From Silvanigrellaceae bacterium (GTDB taxonomy: Bacteria > Bdellovibrionota > Oligoflexia > Silvanigrellales > Silvanigrellaceae): a stretch of 8,461 nucleotides of DNA. The stretch spans positions 1 to 8,461 of the forward strand of contig CANJMU010000021.1 in the NCBI GenBank assembly GCA_947475135.1, given 5' to 3'. Shown piece after piece: positions 1 to 5,983 of this stretch (position 1 is the first letter of the stretch; the number at the start of each line of letters is the position of its first letter). Made by a program: the position numbers and the translations under genes. The notes under the pieces were generated by a model, which was not told the DNA's origin, searched no databases, and saw only the letters and a list, made by a program, of their open reading frames with translations.

Positions 1-1
1 G

Positions 2-1624
2 AATCCGCGCGCTTGCGCAGATGCTATTTTTGAATTGTGTCAAAGAAAAAAATTAAATTTAAAAATTGCTGTTGTGACTGGTGATGATATTTTAAGTCAA
101 GTTTCTGTTTTACACCAAGAACATCACGTTGAATTTAAAAACATGGAAACCAATGAAGATTTTTCTCATTGTGCGGATCGGGTTTTGTCTGCCAATGTTT
201 ATTTTGGTGCAAAACCAATTGTGGAAGCACTTAAATACAATCCTGATATTGTAATTTGCGGAAGAGTGACAGATACAGGAATTACACTGGCTCCTCTTAT
301 TTATGAGTTCGGTTGGGATGAAAATGATTTTAATCAATTAGCGAGCGGCATTGTTGCGGGACATATTATTGAATGCGGAGCACAAGCCACAGGTGGAAAT
401 TTTACAGATTGGAAAAAGGTTCCAAGCTTTATTGACGTCGGTTTTCCCATTTTAGAATGCTACAAAGATGGTTCTTTTATCGTAACGAAACATCCCGATA
501 GCGGTGGACTTGTTAGCGAACAAACCGTTCGTGAGCAGTTACTTTACGAAATGGGATCGCCACAAAGCTATATCACACCAGACGTCATTGCTGATTTTTC
601 CACAATTCAAATCGAAGAAGAATCAGAAAATCGAGTTAAAATTTCTAAAATTCAAGGTCGAAAACCAACAGATTTATTGAAGGTTTCGATCGCTTATGAA
701 GATGGTTACAAATGTTCAGGCACAATTATTATTTCTGGGCCCGATGTTTTAGAAAAAGCAGAAATGTTTTCAAAAATATTTTGGACACGACTAGACAATG
801 AATTATTAAAATCAAATTTAAAACCAATCACACATAGAAACACTGAATACGTAGGTTACGACAGTGCCCATAAGGGTATGTTAAAAAGAAATGACGCCAT
901 AGAAATTTTGTTAAAATTAACTGCACGGGACCACCAAAAAGATAAATTAAATCTTTTTCGAAAGTTGTTACCTTCTTTAATTTTAAGTGGTCCCAGCGGA
1001 GTTGCTGTGACTGGAGGAGCTCCTTCAATTAGCGATGTTGTCAGCTATTGGCCAGCACTTATGCCGCAAAAATTTGCACCATTTAATATCGATATTTTAG
1101 AATACACAATCCAAAAAAAGAACTCTTCTCAAATAAAAACAATTGAAAATGTTCCTTGGCCGATCACCGGCGGAGATTCCTATACCAACGAAAAAGTATT
1201 TGATCCCTTTCTTAATCAATCTATTTCTGCAATGGCAACTTCGCGTTTACTTAGGGTTTCCTTAATGGAAATTGCCCACGCGCGCAGTGGTGACAAAGGT
1301 GATACTGCAAACATTGGATTGATTGGAAGAAGCCCCGAATGTTACGTTTGGATTCGAGAAAACATCAGCACAGAAAAAGTCAATGATTGGTTTCACAGCC
1401 TTTGCAAAGGAAAAGTCACTCGATATTTAGTTCCCAATTTATGGGCAGTGAATTTTTTATTGGAAGAATCTTTGGGTGGTGGTGGAACCATGAGCTTACA
1501 AATTGATGCTCAAGGAAAAACATTCAGTCAGGCCTTGTTACGTTGTGAAGTGAATATTCCAGAAGCACTGCTTCATACAATCACTGAAAAAAATAAACCT
1601 TGTTATGGAGAATTGATTAAGTAA
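2..1624 (+). CDS. AtuA-family (DUF1446) acyclic terpene/branched acyl-CoA utilization protein, 5' end outside window
   Basis: This is the 3' part of an AtuA-family gene; 540 codons are visible. The frame is open to the left edge, and the residues before the first possible start (NPRACADAIFEL, from nt 2) fit the family's usual N-P-x-A-C segment ahead of the VVTGDD strand. The gene therefore starts upstream, and the TTG at nt 35 is internal. By family knowledge some 80-100 residues are missing. The N-terminal AtuA domain shows FGAKPIVEAL, a CGRVTDTG motif (near nt 260-280), ECGAQATGGNFTDW and VTGGAPSISDVVSYWPALMPQ-type segments. The C-terminal ferredoxin-fold AtuA-like domain begins near nt 1250 with EIAHARSGDKGDTANIGL and includes a glycine cluster SLGGGGTMSL. 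atu genes are needed for citronellol/geraniol use in Pseudomonas, and relatives sit beside leucine-degradation genes, but no reaction is firmly assigned to AtuA. The downstream hydratase supports a role in branched acyl-CoA breakdown. The family call is strong; the function is not. Confidence 0.9.
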   Translation, partial: NPRACADAIFELCQRKKLNLKIAVVTGDDILSQVSVLHQEHHVEFKNMETNEDFSHCADRVLSANVYFGAKPIVEALKYNPDIVICGRVTDTGITLAPLIYEFGWDENDFNQLASGIVAGHIIECGAQATGGNFTDWKKVPSFIDVGFPILECYKDGSFIVTKHPDSGGLVSEQTVREQLLYEMGSPQSYITPDVIADFSTIQIEEESENRVKISKIQGRKPTDLLKVSIAYEDGYKCSGTIIISGPDVLEKAEMFSKIFWTRLDNELLKSNLKPITHRNTEYVGYDSAHKGMLKRNDAIEILLKLTARDHQKDKLNLFRKLLPSLILSGPSGVAVTGGAPSISDVVSYWPALMPQKFAPFNIDILEYTIQKKNSSQIKTIENVPWPITGGDSYTNEKVFDPFLNQSISAMATSRLLRVSLMEIAHARSGDKGDTANIGLIGRSPECYVWIRENISTEKVNDWFHSLCKGKVTRYLVPNLWAVNFLLEESLGGGGTMSLQIDAQGKTFSQALLRCEVNIPEALLHTITEKNKPCYGELIK

Positions 1625-1634
1625 ACATCATTAC

Positions 1635-1639
1635 AGGGA
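1635..1639 (+). promoter_or_regulatory. Ribosome binding site of the hydratase gene
   Basis: AGGGA lies 7 nt before the ATG at 1647, inside the 22-nt gap after the AtuA-family stop. It supports that start. No promoter is needed here, since the two genes appear to be co-transcribed. Confidence 0.6.
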
Positions 1640-1646
1640 TACGTCT

Positions 1647-2468
1647 ATGAAAGAATTTCAGGGAAAAAATATTCGTCTTGTTTCATTAGATCGTGGCGTG
1701 AAAAAAATTATTTTTTCACGACCAGAAATTAAAAATGCCTTTCACGAAGAAATGATCGACGAAATTATTTTTGTTTTAGAAAATTTGCATAAAATAGAAA
1801 ATGCATTGGAACTTCGACTGCTTATTTTGGAAGGTGAAGGGTCTGCTTTTTGCGCCGGCGCCGATCTGAATTACATGAAAAAACAAAGTCACAATAACGA
1901 AACAGAAAATAAAAAAGATGCTATGAGGCTTGCTCATATGTTTTATCTGATGGCTTCGTTTCCAACGACTGTCCTAAGTCTTGTTCAGGGTGCTGCGATT
2001 GGTGGTGGACTTGGGATCGTCTGCTGTAGCGATATTGTTTATGTGAAAAATAAATCGGTATTTGCCACCACAGAAGTTCTTCTTGGTATTATTCCTGCTG
2101 TGATTAGTCCTTACATTCTTCGCAAAATAAATGTTTCAAATGCTTCCGAATTTATGCTCACCGGAAAAAAATTCGATGAAGAAACTGCAATTAAATATGG
2201 TCTTGTTCAGCAAATTTTTATTGGAGATGATTTTGTCGTTCAACAACAAATTGAAAAAGAAATTGAAAATCATTTGAAGGCAGGACCAGAAGCTGTCAGG
2301 GCGACAAAAAATTTAATATTAAAATCATCACCATTGCCTAGTTTAAATATCATTCAATGGACCTCGGAACAGATTGCAAAGACACGAGTCAATGCAGAAG
2401 GTCAAGAAGGCTTGCAGTGTTACTTTACTAAACAAAACCCTTCCTGGGACGTCAGCGCAAATTCTTAA
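1647..2468 (+). CDS. Enoyl-CoA hydratase/isomerase family protein, probable methylglutaconyl-CoA hydratase (LiuC-like)
   Basis: A 273-residue crotonase-fold protein, normal length for the family and complete. The first oxyanion-hole segment is FCAGADLNYM (residues 68-77); the second is QGAAIGGGLG (114-123). The glutamate equivalent to rat mitochondrial hydratase Glu164 is present as E143 in TTEVLLGIIPAVISPY. At the position of rat Glu144 there is G123 (GGGLG in place of GGGxE), which as I recall is usual in LiuC-type bacterial enzymes. The tail contains RVNAEGQEGLQCYFTKQNPSW (residues 247-267), a hallmark of the methylglutaconyl-CoA hydratase group. The expected reaction is hydration of 3-methylglutaconyl-CoA to HMG-CoA in leucine breakdown. 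An AtuE-like isohexenylglutaconyl-CoA hydratase is the main alternative, given the upstream AtuA-family gene. The two genes are 22 nt apart and surely co-transcribed. Crotonase fold is near certain; substrate is moderate confidence. Confidence 0.88.
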   Translation: MKEFQGKNIRLVSLDRGVKKIIFSRPEIKNAFHEEMIDEIIFVLENLHKIENALELRLLILEGEGSAFCAGADLNYMKKQSHNNETENKKDAMRLAHMFYLMASFPTTVLSLVQGAAIGGGLGIVCCSDIVYVKNKSVFATTEVLLGIIPAVISPYILRKINVSNASEFMLTGKKFDEETAIKYGLVQQIFIGDDFVVQQQIEKEIENHLKAGPEAVRATKNLILKSSPLPSLNIIQWTSEQIAKTRVNAEGQEGLQCYFTKQNPSWDVSANS

Positions 2469-2482
2469 ATTGTATGCATGTC

Positions 2483-3748
2483 CTACGAATGTTGGAAGAG
2501 ATAAGGTAACGGTCGTTGTTCAAAAAAAACAAATAACACCGCAGAAAAACATAGAATACCTATTATAATGGATGGAAAAATAATAAAACCGGAAGATGTC
2601 ACAAGATAGGAAAAAAAGAGCGGAATATTTCCAACAATAATGCCGTTGGTCATATTCAAAATAACAGCAATCCCAGAAGCCCTGACCTCTGTTGGAAGCA
2701 TTTTCAGATTCATATGAAATAAAGATGCTGTTGGAATTCCAATTAAAATGGCCATGATGTAAATTGCAGAATAAATATAAAAAACATGATGAGTTAAGAA
2801 AATAAAATGACTTACAAGGGCCCATAAACCAATAAGACTGACCCCAATAAGATACATCTTTTTAGGATCCCATTTGTCGCCTAAATAACCAAAGAAGGCA
2901 TCAAAAAAAGCATTGGTCACAAGCCCAATGGAACTTAAATAAATCAAATTTTTAATTGTCACATGATAGAAAGGTTGCAAGAATAGATTTGGCATTAATA
3001 AATAATACATAAATGCAACAGCTGTAGGGATTCCTAAAATAATTCCTTTGAAAATAAAAAAACGATATTTTTGAATCAGAGTTAAAAAAGGAATTGAAAC
3101 ATTTTTTTGAGCTTTTGCCATTGTTAAAAATTCAGGTGTTTCATTTAAATTACGTCTTAATAAAGCGCCAATGATGCACAAAAATCCACCAAAAATAAAC
3201 GGAATACGCCATCCCCATAAATGAAAAGAACTTTCGCTTTGAAAAAAAGTCAAACCAGAAATTAATAAAGATCCCAGAAATGATCCAAACACAATACTTC
3301 CCAAGAGAAATCCTGTGGCAGTTGTTTTAAAATGATTTGGTGATGATTCAAAGATGATTGTTAAAGCTGAAGGAGATTCACCTCCCATGGCAAGCCCTTG
3401 GGAAATGCGAAAGAGAAGTAATAAAACAGGAGCTATCCATCCAATTTGCGAATAGACGGGTAAAAAACCTATGGCAATTGTAGGTATTGCCATCAATAAA
3501 AGTGTTTTTAAAAAAGGTTTTTTTCGACCGTATTTATCGCTCTGGTGACTGTACCAAATTCCACCTAACAAACGGGCAATATATCCACTGGTAAAAATTG
3601 CAAAAGCTTTTATTGTATCAAAAGTCGGGTTTCCGCCACTAAAAAATTGAACTTTAAAAATAGGCATCAGGAGTGCAAAAATAGCAAAATCATAATATTC
3701 AAACAACGCGCCAAGTGAACAAAGTAACAAGATTTTTTTGTGATTCAT
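2483..3748 (-). CDS. MFS transporter, metabolite:H+ symporter (MHS, ProP-like) family
   Basis: A 421-residue inner-membrane transporter with about 12 hydrophobic segments, typical length for the MHS group. Near the N-terminus LGALFEYYDFAIFA (12-25) is the characteristic TM1 signature. The TM2-3 loop motif is HQSDKYGRKK (68-77), with D71, G74, R75 and K76 conserved. FRISQGLAMGGE (113-124) is the TM4 motif, WGWRIPFIFGG (178-188) marks the TM5-6 region, LNETPEF (201-207) follows TM6, the second-half loop repeat is GYLGDKWDPKKMY (287-299), and LPTEVRASG (351-359) precedes TM11. Family members import proline/betaine, citrate, ketoglutarate, shikimate and similar compounds with protons; nothing here fixes the substrate. 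It is the last gene of the minus-strand run, starting 13 nt after the exonuclease stop region, with no strong Shine-Dalgarno sequence (GGATAG overlaps the upstream stop), so its translation may depend on the upstream gene. Its stop lies 14 nt from the convergent hydratase. Confidence 0.9.
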   Translation of the reverse strand: MNHKKILLLCSLGALFEYYDFAIFALLMPIFKVQFFSGGNPTFDTIKAFAIFTSGYIARLLGGIWYSHQSDKYGRKKPFLKTLLLMAIPTIAIGFLPVYSQIGWIAPVLLLLFRISQGLAMGGESPSALTIIFESSPNHFKTTATGFLLGSIVFGSFLGSLLISGLTFFQSESSFHLWGWRIPFIFGGFLCIIGALLRRNLNETPEFLTMAKAQKNVSIPFLTLIQKYRFFIFKGIILGIPTAVAFMYYLLMPNLFLQPFYHVTIKNLIYLSSIGLVTNAFFDAFFGYLGDKWDPKKMYLIGVSLIGLWALVSHFIFLTHHVFYIYSAIYIMAILIGIPTASLFHMNLKMLPTEVRASGIAVILNMTNGIIVGNIPLFFSYLVTSSGFIIFPSIIIGILCFSAVLFVFFEQRPLPYLFQHS

Positions 3749-3761
3749 AAGTCAATCTTTA

Positions 3762-4451
3762 CTATCCGCGAGAATTCAGCATCCCTTCTAAATAAGGCGC
3801 CATATCTTTTATTGTTTTTAAATGGGGGTTATTTTCCAATAATTTCCAAAAAACCCCTGCCGTAACTTGAATATCTCCAATAGATCGATGTCGTGATTCG
3901 AATTCTAGTCCAAAATGTTTGGCGAGAGCATCCAAATTTCTTCGCTCAATTTTTAATAATTGTCGAGCCATTTTCAGAGTACAAAATATTGTGTAATCAA
4001 TATGAATTCCAAGCCTTAAAGATTCATAAAAAAGAAAACCAATATCAAACTCAGCATTATGCGCCACTCCGACACAACCAATCATAAATTCATGTAATTC
4101 AGGTATGATTTGCTTTGCTGGTGGTGCATTTTTTAGCATTTTATCAGTAATGCCGGTGATTTTTGTAATTTCTTGACTTAATAAAACTTGAGGATGAATC
4201 AAAGATGTCAATCTGCCAATCTCTTTTTTATTTTGATATTTAATGGCCCCAACTTCAATCATTCGAGATGTTTTAGGATCCAATCCTGTCGTTTCAAAGT
4301 CAAAAACCACAATAGGTTTTTCTAATAAAATATCATTGGATTGAAAACGAGATCCCGCACTTCCTCCCATGATGATCAAAGGTTCTTGAGAGGTTTTTTG
4401 TTCTTGAAATAAAAGGTCATAAAACAAACTATTTTGAAACAAACTCGTCAT
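3762..4451 (-). CDS. DEDDh-family 3'-5' exonuclease (DnaQ / Pol III epsilon-like)
   Basis: A 229-residue protein with an RNase T/DnaQ exonuclease fold. All five catalytic residues of the DEDDh class are visible: D51 and E53 in VVFDFETTGLD (Exo I), D136 in VAHNAEFDIGFL (Exo II), and H188 and D193 in SRHRSIGD (Exo III). It should remove nucleotides from DNA (or RNA) 3' ends using two metal ions. There is no polymerase, PHP or GIY-YIG domain, so it is a stand-alone enzyme. The catalytic domain is preceded by about 44 residues not needed for the fold. These include QNSLF (residues 6-10), which resembles the sliding-clamp binding pentapeptide. The start is supported by an ATGA overlap with qmcA upstream (4 nt shared), implying translational coupling; an internal Met28 would lose that. 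Whether it is the replicative proofreading subunit or an accessory repair/RNA enzyme cannot be told, though the divergent extension favours an accessory role. Confidence 0.88.
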   Translation of the reverse strand: MTSLFQNSLFYDLLFQEQKTSQEPLIIMGGSAGSRFQSNDILLEKPIVVFDFETTGLDPKTSRMIEVGAIKYQNKKEIGRLTSLIHPQVLLSQEITKITGITDKMLKNAPPAKQIIPELHEFMIGCVGVAHNAEFDIGFLFYESLRLGIHIDYTIFCTLKMARQLLKIERRNLDALAKHFGLEFESRHRSIGDIQVTAGVFWKLLENNPHLKTIKDMAPYLEGMLNSRG

Positions 4452-5407
4452 TTTTTTACGCTTTTCAACATTTCTTGAATGGAGCCCAGGGATCCTAAAA
4501 CCCCAGAGGCCTCATAGGGAATAAAAATTTTATCTGTACTTTTTTGAGTGAACTCACCAAAACGTTTTAAATACTCCATGGCAATTAAATAATTGCTTGC
4601 AGTATTACTATCACCAAAAGCATTTTTAATCATCTCAATGGCCTTAGACTGCGAATTTGCCACAAGTTCAATAGCCTGTGCTTGTCCTGTTGCCTGATTG
4701 ATTTTTTCTTGTCTTTCCCCTTCGGAACGAAAAATTCTGGCTTGTTTGTCGCCCTCGGAATTTAAAATTTGACTTTGCTTACTGCCTTCAGCGGTTAAAA
4801 CGCTGGCGCGGCGTTCCCGTTCTGCTTGCATTTGTTTTTCCATAGCCACCTGAATGTCTTGTGGTGGGTTTACATTTTTTAATTCTACTCTTGTTACCTT
4901 AAGGCCCCATTTATCTGTCGCTTCGTCTAACACTATTTTTAAACGAGTGTTGATTATATCTCGTGAACTTAAGGTTTGATCTAAATCCATTTCACCCAAA
5001 AGACTTCTGAGTGTGGTTTGTGTTAATTGCGAAACAGCTGTCGGCAAAGATTGAATTTCATAAAGAGCGCGTTTGACATCTGTAATTTGAATATAAATCA
5101 AAGCATCAACTTGAATTCCCACATTGTCTTTTGTAATTACTTTTTGTTCTGGAATTTCAAAAACAACTTCACGTAAATCAATGATGTCTGTGTACAGAAG
5201 GCGCCCATTTTCAATCCATAATATTTGTCTTTTAGAATCTACAAAAGGAACAATAATATTTAATCCTGAGGTCAATGTTTTGTGATATTTTCCGAGTCGT
5301 TCAATGACAACGCATTGTTGCTGCTTGACAGTAAAAATACTTTTGAAAAAAATGACAAAAAATAAAAAAACGATTGCTAAGAAAATTATCGTACTAAAAC
5401 TTATCAT
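4448..5407 (-). CDS. qmcA: SPFH/band 7 (stomatin/prohibitin) membrane protein, QmcA/paraslipin-like
   Basis: A 319-residue membrane-anchored SPFH protein of usual QmcA length. One hydrophobic anchor spans residues 3-24. The SPFH domain follows: VKQQQCVVIERLGKYHKTL (27-45), GLNIIVPFVD (48-57), ITKDNVGIQVDALIYIQITD (91-110), and LRSLLGEMDLDQTLSSRD (133-150). The segment VELKNVNPPQDIQVAMEKQM (174-193) is typical of paraslipins. A charged coiled-coil then shows an exact 11-residue rhythm, with EG pairs at 207, 218 and 229 (AEGSKQ, SEGDKQ, SEGERQ). Family members form large oligomeric cages in the inner membrane and influence FtsH proteolysis and membrane organisation; direct biochemical roles are still loosely defined. 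The NfeD partner is encoded 67 nt upstream, the classic pairing. The stop overlaps the exonuclease start by 4 nt (ATGA). A GGGGAG ribosome site supports the ATG. Confidence 0.93.
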   Translation of the reverse strand: MISFSTIIFLAIVFLFFVIFFKSIFTVKQQQCVVIERLGKYHKTLTSGLNIIVPFVDSKRQILWIENGRLLYTDIIDLREVVFEIPEQKVITKDNVGIQVDALIYIQITDVKRALYEIQSLPTAVSQLTQTTLRSLLGEMDLDQTLSSRDIINTRLKIVLDEATDKWGLKVTRVELKNVNPPQDIQVAMEKQMQAERERRASVLTAEGSKQSQILNSEGDKQARIFRSEGERQEKINQATGQAQAIELVANSQSKAIEMIKNAFGDSNTASNYLIAMEYLKRFGEFTQKSTDKIFIPYEASGVLGSLGSIQEMLKSVKK

Positions 5408-5416
5408 AATAAAAAA

Positions 5417-5422
5417 CTCCCC
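5417..5422 (-). promoter_or_regulatory. Ribosome binding site of qmcA
   Basis: GGGGAG on the minus strand ends 9 nt before the ATG at 5407. It is a good match to the anti-Shine-Dalgarno sequence and confirms the start of the SPFH protein at its hydrophobic anchor. Confidence 0.7.
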
Positions 5423-5474
5423 TATTTTATAATAAATTGATTTTCATTGTTAAACCATGATTGAGATAAACAGT

Positions 5475-5903
5475 CTAATGAGTTTTTTCAACTCTTACTT
5501 TATTTCCACGAACTTCACTGATTTTGACATGATCTCCTGCTTTGTAATGATTTATTTCTTCGTTGAGAAGCGCCCATGAATCGGAAAAAACTTTCACTTT
5601 GATTTGATTGTTTTCATTCACAATAACCCCATTTTGCCCAACAAGAGTAATTTCTTCTTTTGAATCATTTTCTTTTTTATGTTTACTTAATGTTATTTTT
5701 TGTTTCACGATTTTTGTTAAATAAAGCCCAAATAAAGAAAGGATTAAAAAAATAAAAATTAAAAAAATAGGAGATAAAAATGTGGCAAAAAAACCTGTGA
5801 TTAAAAATGAAATACCCACAGGTAAAAAATAAAATGTTGTTGTGAAAACTTCTGCAATAATAAATAACATTCCTAGTAATACAAATAAAAGTGCAAGTGA
5901 CAT
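5475..5903 (-). CDS. NfeD-family short membrane protein (partner of QmcA)
   Basis: A 142-residue protein of the short NfeD class (E. coli YbbJ-like), lacking the ClpP-like protease domain of long NfeD proteins. Hydrophobic segments are at about residues 3-20, 26-42 and 45-65, followed by a charged linker (67-84). A soluble OB-fold domain occupies about 85-140 and shows LVGQNGVIV (88-96), KVKVFSDSWALL (102-113), AGDHVKISEV (122-131) and GNKVRVEK (133-140). In other bacteria NfeD proteins bind or stabilise SPFH partners and are nearly always encoded beside them; qmcA follows directly here, 67 nt downstream. The start is well supported by AGGGGGA 7 nt upstream. That ribosome site abuts an 11-bp inverted repeat in the leader, which could affect expression of this gene. 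Confidence 0.88.
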   Translation of the reverse strand: MSLALLFVLLGMLFIIAEVFTTTFYFLPVGISFLITGFFATFLSPIFLIFIFLILSLFGLYLTKIVKQKITLSKHKKENDSKEEITLVGQNGVIVNENNQIKVKVFSDSWALLNEEINHYKAGDHVKISEVRGNKVRVEKTH

Positions 5904-5910
5904 TATGATT

Positions 5911-5917
5911 TCCCCCT
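5911..5917 (-). promoter_or_regulatory. Ribosome binding site of the NfeD gene
   Basis: AGGGGGA on the minus strand lies 7 nt before the ATG at 5903. It begins only 4 nt after the minus-strand inverted repeat (arm ending at 5922), so a hairpin in the mRNA would sit right against it. Confidence 0.65.
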
Positions 5918-5919
5918 GT

Positions 5920-5968
5920 AGACTTCATGAATACTCTGAAATAAATGCGGATTCATGAAGTTTTTTTT
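5920..5968 (+). terminator. Inverted repeat with plus-strand T-run in the nor-nfeD gap
   Basis: ACTTCATGAAT (5922-5932) and ATTCATGAAGT (5951-5961) are perfect 11-bp inverted repeats around an 18-nt loop. On the plus strand the right arm runs into eight T (5961-5968), and the stem can extend by G5921-U5962 and A5920-U5963, giving the form of an intrinsic terminator for transcription going left to right. Both neighbouring genes are on the minus strand. On that strand the A-run comes first and no U-run follows, so it is not a standard terminator for nor. Each arm also contains the 8-bp palindrome TTCATGAA (5924-5931 and 5952-5959, 28 bp apart), so a pair of protein-binding sites is the other reading. 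The repeat is certain; the role is not. Confidence 0.45.
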
Positions 5969-5983
5969 ATATATAAATTATCT

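Noticed and set aside
35..37. TTG as the start codon of the AtuA-family gene
   Set aside because: The frame is open to the left edge and the upstream residues match the family, so the gene begins outside the window.
2374..2568. Small plus-strand open frame across the end of the hydratase and transporter genes
   Set aside because: It lies inside two confident genes in other frames and has no recognisable protein features; treated as a shadow.
4368..4370. Met28 as alternative start of the exonuclease
   Set aside because: The ATGA overlap with qmcA supports Met1, no strong ribosome site was seen for Met28, and it would drop the clamp-like peptide.
5426..5453. Promoter-like TTAACA / TATAAA pair (16-nt spacer) ahead of qmcA on the minus strand
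   Set aside because: The start site would fall within the GGGGAG ribosome site, leaving almost no leader; in such AT-rich sequence these hexamers arise often by chance.
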